DNA of 64,000 nt from a virus: the IMG/VR virus record IMGVR_UViG_3300043410_001917, positions 1 through 64,000 of that record, one strand, 5' to 3'. Below, piece by piece: positions 14,190 through 22,289 of the stretch (the stretch's first letter is position 1; the number at the start of each line of letters is the position of its first letter). Under the pieces are notes generated by a model. It worked only from the letters and a program-made list of their open reading frames with translations, searched no databases and was not told the origin of the DNA. The position numbers and the translations under genes are program-made.

Positions 14190-14794
14190 CCGAAACGACA
14201 GGATTTGAAGCATATGCCCTCTACCAAAGCATTAAACTTCATTTTACTTCTGATTCTTACGATTTTTTTCGCTATAACGGAAAAACCAACGTATCAAAGG
14301 ACAACTTTGCAAACAACAAAGCTAAGTATTCCTTTTATAAACTTTCCAGGAAGTATAGTTTAGAAGAATTACGGTCGTTTTATATTGCCAATTTTCTGGA
14401 AACTACCGTGAATTGGGTTGGTGATATATCAGGAGTGGAAGGTGAAGAAAATTATAAAAAATGGCAAAAAAGAAACCAGAGCTTGACTTACAAGTTCGAA
14501 CAAGATATAATAGGACTACTTAACGCAACACAATCACCAAATGAAATGTTGATGGTTGAAGATGGACAATATCCATTGTTGTTAAAAGAAATGACTTATG
14601 GTAACATAAGCATAGAAACGGTTTGTATATTGAATGATATTATGAATTTCTTGCCGATGTGGTCTAAGAAAATAACAGACGATGTTGTTTGGCCATCATA
14701 CAAAAGAAAGATTGAAAAATATACACCATTTATTCATTATGATAAACAAAAATTTAAAAATATTTTGAAAGAAAGTCTGAAAGAACATGCCTAA
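14186..14794 (+). CDS. gp59: gp59-like loader of the gp41 replicative helicase
   Basis: A 202-residue protein. The start FEAYALYQSIKLHF, then YDFFRYNGKT, KYSFYKLSRKYSLEELRSFYIANF and NWVGDIS line up with T4 gp59 (217 residues), and the C-terminal WPSYKRKIEKYTPF fits too. gp59 loads helicase gp41 at forks and recombination intermediates, acting with gp32. It overlaps gp33 as ATGA and the HAD nucleotidase by eight bases, so all are probably co-translated. Confidence 0.85.
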   Translation: MTETTGFEAYALYQSIKLHFTSDSYDFFRYNGKTNVSKDNFANNKAKYSFYKLSRKYSLEELRSFYIANFLETTVNWVGDISGVEGEENYKKWQKRNQSLTYKFEQDIIGLLNATQSPNEMLMVEDGQYPLLLKEMTYGNISIETVCILNDIMNFLPMWSKKITDDVVWPSYKRKIEKYTPFIHYDKQKFKNILKESLKEHA

Positions 14795-15281
14795 AATTAA
14801 TTGTATCTACCTTGATATGGATGGTGTAATATGTGACTTTGAAAAGAGATACAAAGAATTGTTCAATATTTTTCCCGCAGAAGCGAGGAACAATAGAGAG
14901 TTTGATAAATTTTTTGATGAGTTTATTGCTGGTAATAACTTTGCAACATTAGAAATGATGCCAGACGCTATGCAGTTGATTATGGCATTACGTAATGCAT
15001 TGCCACCAACACAGATTCTTTCCTCTACTGCCAGTCAAAAAAGATACGATTCAATTTCAAAACAAAAAATAGAATGGTTGGAAAAACATGATATTGATTT
15101 CCAACGCAATTTTGTTCCAGGTAAACAGCATAAGAAAAAATATGCTAGAAAAGACACACTAATTATTGATGATACCGAAAGTGTTATCAATGAATGGCGT
15201 GCAGCAGGTGGTTTGGCAATCTTTCATAGAAATATTCCAGATACCTTGGCACAATTGAAGTTTCTACTAGAAAGTGCCTAA
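14787..15281 (+). CDS. HAD-type 5'-nucleotidase (deoxyribonucleotidase-like)
   Basis: A 164-residue HAD-superfamily phosphatase. The nucleophile motif is LDMDGVICDF near residue 9, the second motif is the ILSST region near residue 74, and LIIDDT (near residue 125) is the metal-binding motif. The layout resembles the NT5C-type 5'(3')-deoxyribonucleotidases, which dephosphorylate nucleotides and would feed nucleotide salvage. It lies between gp59 and gp32, where marine phages often insert metabolism genes. Its 3' end overlaps the CCTAAATA late-type box. Confidence 0.85.
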   Translation: MPKINCIYLDMDGVICDFEKRYKELFNIFPAEARNNREFDKFFDEFIAGNNFATLEMMPDAMQLIMALRNALPPTQILSSTASQKRYDSISKQKIEWLEKHDIDFQRNFVPGKQHKKKYARKDTLIIDDTESVINEWRAAGGLAIFHRNIPDTLAQLKFLLESA

Positions 15282-15284
15282 ATA
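15277..15284 (+). promoter_or_regulatory. late-promoter-like box CCTAAATA before gp32
   Basis: CCTAAATA straddles the end of the nucleotidase gene, 74 bases upstream of the gp32 ATG, and is identical to the box at 13063-13070. Confidence 0.5.
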
Positions 15285-15312
15285 ATATTATATAATGAAT
15301 AATGTGGACAAT

Positions 15313-15341
15313 CCGTTTTATATTCCGTTAATATTCCGTTT
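15313..15341 (+). repeat. triple TCCGTT repeat in the gp32 leader
   Basis: CCGTT occurs at 15313, 15325 and 15336 within an AT-rich leader, spaced 12 and 11 bases, each in a TTCCGTTA or ATCCGTTT context. In T4, gp32 represses its own mRNA by binding a leader. These repeats could be a comparable operator, but this is inference. Confidence 0.45.
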
Positions 15342-15358
15342 TAAGAAAGAAGGTAATT

Positions 15359-16252
15359 ATGAGTATTGATTTTTCAAGCCTAAAGAAAAGTTCAGGCAAT
15401 CTGGACAAGTTGAAATCTAAAGTAGCAGAGCTCAACGCATCAACAGAAGGCAAATCCGATAAAGAAAATTTTTGGCGACCAGAAGTGGACAAAGCCGGTA
15501 ACGGCATGGCTACGATTCGTTTTCTACCAGCAGCTTTTGTTGATGGTGATGACGGTCTTCCTTGGGCTAAGATTTTCGAACACGGCTTTCAAGGTCCTGG
15601 TGGTTGGTTAATCGACAAATGTTTGACAACCAAGAACCAGCAATGTCCAGTTTGTGAACACAACAACAAATTGTGGAACTCTGGTATTGAAGCCAACAAA
15701 GAAATTGTTCGTAAGCAAAAACGCAAACTATCTTACATTGCAAACGTGTATATCGTAAGTGATCCAAAGCATCCAGAGAACGAAGGACAAGTTAAATTGT
15801 TCAAGTTTGGTGCCAAGATTTTCGAAAAGATTACAGAGGCAATGAATCCACAGTTTGAAGATGAAACACCAATCAATCCATTTGATTTCTGGAAAGGTGC
15901 TAACTTCAAGTTGAAGATTACTAAGGTTGCAGGTTATCAGAACTATGATAAGTCTGAATTTATGTCACCATCAGCATTGTTGGATGACGATGCAGAACTA
16001 GAGAAGATTTGGAAGTCTCAGCATTCTCTTTCAGAGTTGACTGCTGACAAAGAATTCAAGTCTTATGATGCTTTGAAAACACGTTTGGATAAAGTTCTTG
16101 GTTTGAATGATGATGGTGATGCTCCAAGAGCAAGAACCACAGTTGAACAAGCTAAGGCTGCACCTAAGAAAGTTGCTGATGATACTCCACCATGGGAACC
16201 AGCAACAGACGATGATGACATGGCATATTTTGCCAAGTTGGCTGACGATTAA
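15359..16252 (+). CDS. gp32: gp32 single-stranded DNA-binding protein
   Basis: A 297-residue protein closely following T4 gp32. The basic N-terminus for cooperativity is MSIDFSSLKKSSGNLDKLK. The zinc site appears as FEHG (His), DKC and QCPVC (C-x-x-C). Downstream, LSYIANVYIVSDPKHPENEG and NPFDFWKGANFKLKITKVAGY are conserved core phrases. The tail is acidic (DDDDMAYFAKLADD), as in gp32. It coats ssDNA during replication and recombination and works with gp59 from the same operon. An AAGAAGG-type site precedes ATG 15359. A strong terminator follows. Confidence 0.95.
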   Translation: MSIDFSSLKKSSGNLDKLKSKVAELNASTEGKSDKENFWRPEVDKAGNGMATIRFLPAAFVDGDDGLPWAKIFEHGFQGPGGWLIDKCLTTKNQQCPVCEHNNKLWNSGIEANKEIVRKQKRKLSYIANVYIVSDPKHPENEGQVKLFKFGAKIFEKITEAMNPQFEDETPINPFDFWKGANFKLKITKVAGYQNYDKSEFMSPSALLDDDAELEKIWKSQHSLSELTADKEFKSYDALKTRLDKVLGLNDDGDAPRARTTVEQAKAAPKKVADDTPPWEPATDDDDMAYFAKLADD

Positions 16253-16286
16253 AAACTAAATCGCTCCTTTCTTCGCCTTTAGTTTA

Positions 16287-16308
16287 CCCCGCCTAGTGCG
16301 GGGTTTTT
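16287..16308 (+). terminator. rho-independent terminator after gp32
   Basis: CCCCGC (16287-16292), loop CTAGT, GCGGGG (16298-16303), then five Ts at 16304-16308. It works on the plus strand; the minus-strand equivalent has no T-run. The convergent minus-strand gene ends right at the T-run. Confidence 0.92.
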
Positions 16309-17750
16309 CATATCATCCGTGTAGAATCAATAATCAAACCCATGAATGTTGGTTCATCATTTCTAACCGATATCTCAATAGGTCTTAAACCACTCTTAGG
16401 TTGAGTTTTGGTCACGTTGTTGACGGTTCTATTGATTGAGCTTGCATCAGGTGTTTGATTTGCAGCAATATTAGCAAAATTAACTTGATTTGTTAAATTC
16501 GAAACGGGTGCTGATGTTGGTGGTGATTGAACTGGTTGTGCTGCTGGTGGGCTTGGTGTTGGTTTTGGTTTACTTCTTTCTTGTTTTGGACCAGCAATTT
16601 GATTGCCTTCAGCATCAAATATTTGTCCTTCTGGTGCTTCTGGAATGGCATTTTCTTTCTTTTTCACAGGAACAGCAGTAGGTTCTGGTTCACTTGAAGG
16701 TCCAATCAAATCATCTATTTCTTTTTTTGGTAATTTTTTGGTGTCTCTCAAATACTCACGCACACCAACATTATAATATTTTGTCAAAAATGGCGCATCT
16801 TCTAGTAAACCTTTTAATTTCTCTTGTTTTTTCTTTTCTTTTTCCAAATCTTCTTTAGATTTTGCACTATTCAACGCCGCAGCTGCTAAAGCTGTGTCAC
16901 TACCAACATCTCCTTCAATTAATTGTTGACGTTGTTCATCCGACATATTAGCAAGCACATTAGTAGCACCATAAGTTAATGCGGCACCACCAGCAAGAAC
17001 ACCGGTTACAGTAGCTGCACCAGAAGCAGCAAATGCTGTTGCTGCTTGTAGTCCCCAACGACCAGCAGAAGCAAGAGATTCAGCAACTTTTACACCCACT
17101 TTTTTAGCAATCTCAAGTAGTGTGTTTTTCATCAAAGAAACCAAGTCAGCTAAACCTTTTAATTTTTCCCACAGAGAATCCCACATTGATGTTTCTTCTT
17201 TAACTGCTGTTGCTGTGCCACCAGAATTCATGTGTTTCATCAATTTTTGTAAAGTATCAATCAGTTCTTTATGGCGTCTTTCCTTTTCTGAAGAAATTTC
17301 TTCTTCTTGATTTTTTAGTTGTTCTCTCAATCTAACATCATCTTCACGTGAAGATTTCAGAAATGAATATATCTTGGCTAATTGTTCATTAATTCCTTCA
17401 TCACCACCTTCGCCAGAAAGTTTATTAATTTTTTCAGCGGTGCCTCTGCCACCTATAACACTTTTTGTTCGTCCTGTAAAATAGTCAATATCTTTTTGAC
17501 TTCTACCCATAAGTTTACCAGCAAGAGCTGGAGCAAATCTGGAACCAAATGTCATAAATTTAATGATGTTTAATGGATCAAATTTTTCTTTGAATCCTTT
17601 AATTCTTGCTTCGCTTCTGAGAGAAATGGTTTTACCGATAGCACCAAATAAACCTTTATTTGGATCCGCCAATTGGTCAAGGACCATATCAGAAAACTTA
17701 GATTTTCTGATTCTTCTGGCTTGTTGGTAATTTAGTTTATTGTCTGCCAT
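16308..17750 (-). CDS. putative tail tape-measure or baseplate hub protein
   Basis: A 480-residue protein read on the minus strand. The N-terminus is basic (LNYQQARRIRKSKFSDMVL) and followed by GLFGAIGKTISLRSEARIKGF and MTFGSRFAPALAGKLMGR. A long helical stretch rich in Glu/Lys (EEEISSEKERRHKELIDTL) is followed by an Ala/Gly-rich hydrophobic segment (about residues 235-262), then a Pro-rich C-terminus. This mix is typical of tape-measure/hub proteins. It is the last gene of the block with gp26, gp51 and gp54, which fits a T4 gp29/gp28 role. The exact T4 counterpart is uncertain. Confidence 0.55.
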   Translation of the reverse strand: MADNKLNYQQARRIRKSKFSDMVLDQLADPNKGLFGAIGKTISLRSEARIKGFKEKFDPLNIIKFMTFGSRFAPALAGKLMGRSQKDIDYFTGRTKSVIGGRGTAEKINKLSGEGGDEGINEQLAKIYSFLKSSREDDVRLREQLKNQEEEISSEKERRHKELIDTLQKLMKHMNSGGTATAVKEETSMWDSLWEKLKGLADLVSLMKNTLLEIAKKVGVKVAESLASAGRWGLQAATAFAASGAATVTGVLAGGAALTYGATNVLANMSDEQRQQLIEGDVGSDTALAAAALNSAKSKEDLEKEKKKQEKLKGLLEDAPFLTKYYNVGVREYLRDTKKLPKKEIDDLIGPSSEPEPTAVPVKKKENAIPEAPEGQIFDAEGNQIAGPKQERSKPKPTPSPPAAQPVQSPPTSAPVSNLTNQVNFANIAANQTPDASSINRTVNNVTKTQPKSGLRPIEISVRNDEPTFMGLIIDSTRMI

Positions 17751-17753
17751 TTT

Positions 17754-19598
17754 TTACTTTCTTTGATGTGCTGGTCTATCATCAACTGGTTTAGGATTTG
17801 ATGGTGATGTTGTTTCATTTACATTATTAACATTAACATTTATTCCTAAATTCTTTTCTGCTTTTAAACCTTCATGTAATTGTGTATTTAAATAAGTTGC
17901 TCTGGCGGTATCATTACTAAAAGCACCACGAACTTGGTCGACTTTAGCAATATCTACTTTTCCTTTACCCGCTGTTAATAAAATTAAAGCCTTGTTTAAG
18001 TCATCTGGATTATCATAAGAATTTAAAATATTAAGACCTTTTGCATAACCAGCTTTTAATTTTTCGACCGACAGTTTTGGATCCAAACTGTTAGCTGCTA
18101 ATAAAGCCAAATATGCTAAAGTAGCTTGTGAAGTTGTTTTTACATCTTTATTGATTAATTCCGGATTGTTAACTAAATCTAAACCCATAAATTTACCAAG
18201 AGCTTCGTAGGTCTCTTTGTGTGTTATACCAATCAAAGACCTACCTTTGTATTTTTCTCCACCTTTATAACCAACAGCTTCAAAAAATTTACCTGGATCC
18301 GCATCTTCTATTACAGATTTCCATTGTTCAGAGGACCATTTTTTACCAAAAGTAAAATTCATATACGCAGTACCGGCACCTGGTCCAGTTTGTGGTGCTG
18401 ATGAATCTTTACCTTTTATTTTTTCATATTTGTCAGGCGGAATTTTAGATTTTCCGGACTCCATATTACGCCAAGTATTTTTGTAAGCTACTGGACCTTC
18501 TTCACTTAATGTTTGTCCCGCTTGAGTTTCTTTTGCAGCAACAACCATAATACTAGCTGCAACAGCTGAAGAAGCTCCCATTCCAGTAAGTTCTTTTTTG
18601 ATGTTTGCCGCTCTTTGAACCGCATCTAATCCTTTTAATCCTTCACCTTCTTTACCAACTTTTGTTGCTGATTTGGGTGGTTGTGGTGCAGGTTTGTTTG
18701 GCTGTTTTGTTGGTTGTGCAGGTTGTTCTGGTTTTTCTGGAACCTTTTCAGCTTTTTTTTCTTTTTCCGCAGCTTCACGTTTTAAACGTTCTTGTTCTTC
18801 TTTTTTTAATCTTTCTGCGGTTTCTTGTTTTTTCTTTTCCTCAGCAGCCTTCTTTTCAGCTTCAGCTTTAGCCTTTTTATCAGCTTCTTCTTTAGCTTTC
18901 TTTTCAGCTTCTTTTTTCGAAACATCCTCTTTCTTGGGTGCTTCCTGTTTTTTAGGAACTTCTTCTTTCTTAGGAGCTTCTTCCTTTTTTGGAGTCTCTT
19001 GTTTTTTAGGAGCTTCTTCTTTCTTAGGTGCTTCTTCCTTTTTTGGAGTCTCTTGTTTTTTAGGAGCTTCTTCTTTCTTAGGTGCTTCCTGTTTTTTAGG
19101 AGCTTCTTCTTTCTTAGGTGCTTCCTGTTTTTTAGGAGCTTCTTCTTTCTTAGGTGCTTCCTGTTTTTTAGGAACTTCTTCTTTTTTTGGAGCCCCTTGT
19201 TTTTTTGCTTCTTTTTCTTCGGCCTTCTTCTCACGGCGAACAACTCTCTTTGGTTTTGGTTGTCTACGTAAAGTTAAAGCCCTAATAATTTCTTTGTGTC
19301 TTTTTTGTTCTTGGGAATCGTTTTCTTCTTTTTTATTGGATTGTTGTTCTCTTTCCAATTTTAAATCGTCACGATTTTGAACCAACATCTTGTAAATTTC
19401 ACCAAGATATTCGGTGTTGGACATTGGTCCGGCAGTATCCGTTGTGTGTTTGGTTGAACCAAATTTTTTGTGTAGTATATCACCAACTTTATTGACTGTT
19501 CTTTTCAATAACCCAGCGGATTCTTTAGATTTTTCAGACACGACAGGACTAGACGAAGAATCGCCTTTGTCCTTTTTGTTATTGCCAAATAAATTCAT
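17754..19598 (-). CDS. repeat-rich virion protein with GH19-like lysozyme domain
   Basis: A 614-residue minus-strand protein. Residues 1-130 are polar and partly helical. Residues of about 130-225 are repeats of KKEEAPKKQEAP type, and then there is an Ala/Lys/Glu-rich helix to about 320. The C-terminal part (from LKGLDAVQRAANIK) has the shape of a GH19-type glycosidase: a catalytic-type Glu in VVAAKETQAG around residue 355 and YKGRSLIGITHKETYEALG then LDLVNNPELI, which correspond to the conserved GRG.IQLTG and LVNNP regions. This would cut peptidoglycan during injection, replacing the lysozyme domain of T4 gp5. Its start overlaps the end of the gp51 frame as ATGA. Confidence 0.7.
   Translation of the reverse strand: MNLFGNNKKDKGDSSSSPVVSEKSKESAGLLKRTVNKVGDILHKKFGSTKHTTDTAGPMSNTEYLGEIYKMLVQNRDDLKLEREQQSNKKEENDSQEQKRHKEIIRALTLRRQPKPKRVVRREKKAEEKEAKKQGAPKKEEVPKKQEAPKKEEAPKKQEAPKKEEAPKKQEAPKKEEAPKKQETPKKEEAPKKEEAPKKQETPKKEEAPKKEEVPKKQEAPKKEDVSKKEAEKKAKEEADKKAKAEAEKKAAEEKKKQETAERLKKEEQERLKREAAEKEKKAEKVPEKPEQPAQPTKQPNKPAPQPPKSATKVGKEGEGLKGLDAVQRAANIKKELTGMGASSAVAASIMVVAAKETQAGQTLSEEGPVAYKNTWRNMESGKSKIPPDKYEKIKGKDSSAPQTGPGAGTAYMNFTFGKKWSSEQWKSVIEDADPGKFFEAVGYKGGEKYKGRSLIGITHKETYEALGKFMGLDLVNNPELINKDVKTTSQATLAYLALLAANSLDPKLSVEKLKAGYAKGLNILNSYDNPDDLNKALILLTAGKGKVDIAKVDQVRGAFSNDTARATYLNTQLHEGLKAEKNLGINVNVNNVNETTSPSNPKPVDDRPAHQRK
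18920..19205 (-). repeat. tandem 12-codon repeat encoding KKEEAPKKQEAP
   Basis: Near-identical 36-base units run through this stretch, each with the plus-strand form of AGGAGCTTCTTCTTTCTTAG and variants. They encode a Lys/Glu/Pro-rich linker between the N-terminal helices and the lysozyme domain. Copy number is probably unstable. They also keep several other frames open, producing long false reading frames. Confidence 0.85.
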
Positions 19599-19789
19599 TT
19601 ATTTTTTCTTTGTCGTTCTTTTAGTTTTTGGTTTTCTTCTTCCAAATATTGAATCAACATAGCAACGTAGATATCTCGTTCCCAAGGTATCATATTCTCA
19701 AGTTCAGTAAGACTATACTTATGGTGTTGCATCAATGAAAAGTTAGTCTTGTAATAATTTTTTAAGTCATCATAACCAAGTATTAGCCG
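19595..19789 (-). CDS. gp51: gp51-like frame, probably made by -1 frameshifting from gp26
   Basis: The minus-strand frame reading RLILGYDDLKNYYKTNFSL then MQHHKYSLTELENMIPWERD and YVAMLIQYLEEENQ has 64 residues and ends at 19595, where TGA overlaps the ATG of the next gene. Its sequence fits the small gp51-type tail proteins of T4-like marine phages. There is no ATG, GTG or TTG between the last in-frame stop and this coding stretch, so it has no start. It abuts the slippery T-TTT-TTC at the end of gp26, and a -1 shift there would make a 304-residue fusion. An internal TTG or ATG start within the 64 residues is possible but would remove much of the domain. Confidence 0.7.
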   Translation of the reverse strand, partial: RLILGYDDLKNYYKTNFSLMQHHKYSLTELENMIPWERDIYVAMLIQYLEEENQKLKERQRKNK

Positions 19790-20508
19790 AAAAAACTTTC
19801 GAGGCCCTCCACATCCAAGTGGTGTTCAAAACCACACTTGGAACAAGTCATATCAATTTTCTTTTTCAGTTTTGGAATACTATTGAAAAAATTCTCAAGT
19901 TTCTCAAACTGTTCCTGATTCAACTGTTCAATAAACTCAATCATTTCTTCCGTTGTAACTTCATTTGCATAATGGAACTGTTCACCATCATAAACATATT
20001 CAATACAATTAGCTAACATATTAAAGGTAACTTCAGTAATATCTTCCAAATCAACAGAATCTTTGACCAATCTGAATGGTGGATATTTCATCTTAACAGA
20101 AATTGTATCAGTTAATTGAATTTCAGGATCAACATATTCTTCCTGAACGGGAAAAATTTCAGTCAAGTTAACTTTTGCTTCCATAATATTTCCACAAACT
20201 TTTTCCTCAACTTCATTGTTACAACGATATTTTGATTCAGAAATTTCACCAACAGATTTTGCTCTCAGTTGTAGGAAATAATATTCAATGTCTATAATTG
20301 GTAAATCATCAATATCAACATCTTTAGACAATGTGCATACATTTAATATTTCTCTTACATTATGTTGAATGGTTTTGGCATCGGAAGATTCCATGGCCAT
20401 CATTAATGCTTTTTGTTCTCTGACCAAGTATGGTCTGTATTTTATGTCCTTTTTAGAAACAGGTAATTGCAATTCATATGTTGGCACTTCAAGTTTTGGT
20501 AAAGCCAT
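19783..20508 (-). CDS. gp26: gp26-like baseplate hub/tail assembly protein
   Basis: A 241-residue minus-strand protein. MALPKLEVPTYELQLP, then YRPYLVREQKALMMAMESSD and DIEYYFLQLRAKSVGE match gp26 of T4-like phages (PF12322). Four cysteines (CNNEVEEKVCGN and CSKCGFEHH) could form a zinc ribbon. T4 gp26 is a hub assembly protein, possibly a chaperone. AAGGAG precedes the start. The end AGT TTT TTC GGC TAA contains a slippery heptamer. Confidence 0.85.
   Translation of the reverse strand: MALPKLEVPTYELQLPVSKKDIKYRPYLVREQKALMMAMESSDAKTIQHNVREILNVCTLSKDVDIDDLPIIDIEYYFLQLRAKSVGEISESKYRCNNEVEEKVCGNIMEAKVNLTEIFPVQEEYVDPEIQLTDTISVKMKYPPFRLVKDSVDLEDITEVTFNMLANCIEYVYDGEQFHYANEVTTEEMIEFIEQLNQEQFEKLENFFNSIPKLKKKIDMTCSKCGFEHHLDVEGLESFFG
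19789..19795 (-). promoter_or_regulatory. slippery heptamer T-TTT-TTC for -1 frameshift
   Basis: Read on the minus strand, TTTTTTC is in the X-XXY-YYZ phase relative to the gp26 codons (AGT TTT TTC). The -1 shift continues with CGG CTA ATA into the gp51 frame and bypasses the gp26 stop six bases later. This is the classic arrangement of tail assembly chaperone G/GT genes. Confidence 0.65.
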
Positions 20509-20523
20509 AATAACTCCTTATCA

Positions 20524-21192
20524 TCATTCATTAAAATTTATTGGTGAATTCACAGCATCTGCCATAGAATTAAAACCACTAGACAAACCACTTCCAAGAG
20601 AACCTCCCAATCCACCAAGAGAAGTCGCTACAGATTCTAAACCTGCATCCAAAAGATCCATACCCAAACCTTGTAGAGATAGATTTTTCCAGTAGGTGTA
20701 TGCAAATGTAACCGATAGTTTGTGATAACCATCACCGTTCCAATCTAAATCTAGTTGATTCATTGAAATTGGATATGCATCAATCAAACTCACAGAATAA
20801 GTTTTTTCATTTGCAGTATCATATTGGTTAATTGTAATTGTCGTTGCGTAATTTTCTTTGTAACGCATATTGTTGTTGTAGGTTGGATTGATAAAATTCA
20901 ACCAACCGTCAAAAAGAAATTTTTGAGACATATCTTCATCAACAATAAAAGTCAAATCAATATCGTTGTATGTTGTCAGATATGGAAACTTTTCTACTGG
21001 ACCATATGTTTTTTGATCCATTGTGGAAAGACTTTTACCCGGCAAGTTTGCAACTTCACAACGATATTTCAAAGTTCTTGCTGTTTTCACATAAGGTATC
21101 AATGTTAATGGTATTGGTATATCAACATCAAACCTACTGGTTCTTGCTAAGTCACCACGAAAACTTGATTTAAATTCGCTAATCGTAGACAT
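20524..21192 (-). CDS. gp54: gp54-like baseplate-to-tail-tube initiator
   Basis: A 222-residue minus-strand protein with tail-tube-type beta fold: RFDVDIPIPL, YRCEVANLPGKSL, YLTTYNDIDLTFIVDED, FDGWLNFINPTYNNN and KLSVTFAYTYWK. The arrangement (loop, DW/GW, strand, then DVTFAY-like ending) parallels the second half of T4 gp54, which starts tube growth on the baseplate. The tail end is Gly/Ser-rich (GLGGSLGSGLSSGF). An AAGGA site precedes the ATG. Confidence 0.75.
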   Translation of the reverse strand: MSTISEFKSSFRGDLARTSRFDVDIPIPLTLIPYVKTARTLKYRCEVANLPGKSLSTMDQKTYGPVEKFPYLTTYNDIDLTFIVDEDMSQKFLFDGWLNFINPTYNNNMRYKENYATTITINQYDTANEKTYSVSLIDAYPISMNQLDLDWNGDGYHKLSVTFAYTYWKNLSLQGLGMDLLDAGLESVATSLGGLGGSLGSGLSSGFNSMADAVNSPINFNE

Positions 21193-21810
21193 TTAAGAGG
21201 TCCTTATTTCTTGAATAGAATCTTGCCAGACTTGTTTTGGTTGTGCTTTTTTAAATTGATGCACAGGTAAATATGTTGCCACATCCCACTCATTAGGTTC
21301 CACAGCCAAAATTCTGGATTTTATGTGATTATAAAGGTAGTGTTTGATGCAAGGTCTAAACTCTTTTAGTCTAGAGGATGCGTCCAGGATTGGATAGGTT
21401 ATACGGATTCTCTTAATTTCATCATCATCGTTGTAGATTGCAAAATTCAATAATTTTCTCAGGAAAATGACCCTGTATTTTAATGGTAAATAATGTAGGT
21501 TTAATCCTATGAACCCATCCGGCAATCTTTTTAATGGTAATACCAGTGGAAACCTATCATAATATGGTAAACTATCCTTAGTTTTTGGATCGTATACAAA
21601 ATAATACATACCACCCATCAAAAACTTTTGGCGGTCACCAGGTCTTGTCCACCTAGATTTTTCTTTTGTTATAGGCACAGAAAGTCGACCTGGATTTCTA
21701 AGTGTTGCAATTTTCTGCATCAACCAGCGTAGAGATTCACGGCTCATTGTTGGGTGTTGAGCCGCAATCTTTTCTTCTGTTAATGTAGTAAGTATGGATT
21801 TTGTTATCAT
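21193..21810 (-). CDS. conserved T4-like virion protein, candidate gp2 (DNA end protector)
   Basis: A 205-residue minus-strand protein. KFLMGGMYYFVYDPKTKDSL, then FPLVLPLKRLPDGFIGLNLH and LPLKYRVIFLRKLLNFAIY, FRPCIKHYLYNHIKSRIL and EWDVATYLPVHQF are conserved in T4-like marine phages. It is next to gp4, as T4 gene 2 is, which suggests gp2, the protein that protects packaged DNA ends. The similarity to T4 gp2 itself is not obvious, so this is tentative. The frame opens upstream to TTG 21864, overlapping gp4 by 43 bases; ATG 21810, just after a CTAAATA-type box, is preferred. No clear ribosome-binding site is seen. Confidence 0.6.
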   Translation of the reverse strand: MITKSILTTLTEEKIAAQHPTMSRESLRWLMQKIATLRNPGRLSVPITKEKSRWTRPGDRQKFLMGGMYYFVYDPKTKDSLPYYDRFPLVLPLKRLPDGFIGLNLHYLPLKYRVIFLRKLLNFAIYNDDDEIKRIRITYPILDASSRLKEFRPCIKHYLYNHIKSRILAVEPNEWDVATYLPVHQFKKAQPKQVWQDSIQEIRTS

Positions 21811-21821
21811 CGGATATTTAG

Positions 21822-22256
21822 TTACAGTCCGAGGTGGTCTTCCGTAACTAATTTGAATTCCCAACCCCTATCTAAACAATATTCTGTTGCAGCCTTCCAT
21901 TTGGCTTGATTTACACCCCACGTTGCAACTTCTTGTATGTATTGTTTGGTAACCCGTCTTTTGGCCACAGGTTGCATAGTTTGTTTCTTTGGTTTAACTT
22001 CAAGCATCATCGTTCTTGTTCGACCATCTTTGTCTCTAACTTTAACCAAAAAATCGGGAAAGTATCGATGCATACGACCATCAACTGGAGATTTATAGGG
22101 TATGGTCAATTCTTCTGAAGCCCAAGACACAATATTTGGATTTTTGTCGAGCCAATTCATCACTCGACATTCCCATGACGAGCGATATATGATGTTTTTT
22201 GGATCCCCAACATATTTTTGAGGATTTGAAGGTCGGAACTTTCCAGAATATGCCAT
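21822..22256 (-). CDS. gp4: gp4-like head completion protein (TnsA-like fold)
   Basis: A 144-residue minus-strand protein very like T4 gp4. GKFRPSNPQKYVGDPKNIIY is followed by RSSWECRVMNWLDKNPNI and PDFLVKV, then LEVKPKKQ, which together form the nuclease-fold core: E in WE, D in PD and E-x-K (PD-(D/E)XK/TnsA-like). gp4 finishes the head before tail joining and may trim DNA ends. Its start is only 33 bases from the divergent gp48 gene. Confidence 0.88.
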   Translation of the reverse strand: MAYSGKFRPSNPQKYVGDPKNIIYRSSWECRVMNWLDKNPNIVSWASEELTIPYKSPVDGRMHRYFPDFLVKVRDKDGRTRTMMLEVKPKKQTMQPVAKRRVTKQYIQEVATWGVNQAKWKAATEYCLDRGWEFKLVTEDHLGL

Positions 22257-22261
22257 AAATA
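22254..22261 (+). promoter_or_regulatory. late-promoter-like box CATAAATA before gp48
   Basis: CATAAATA matches seven of eight bases of the T4 late box TATAAATA and lies 28 bases before the gp48 ATG, a usable spacing. It overlaps the divergent gp4 start. Confidence 0.65.
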
Positions 22262-22289
22262 GTATATATCACTTTTCTAGAAAACAATC

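Noticed and set aside
15291-15296. TATAAT before gp32 as a sigma70 promoter
   Set aside because: No TTGACA-like box at the right spacing; the late box next to it is a better candidate.
18673-19380. Long plus-strand frames opposite the KKEEAP repeats (up to 235 codons)
   Set aside because: They are the reverse side of the repeat-rich virion gene; all have low-complexity Phe/Ser/Leu content and no ribosome site.
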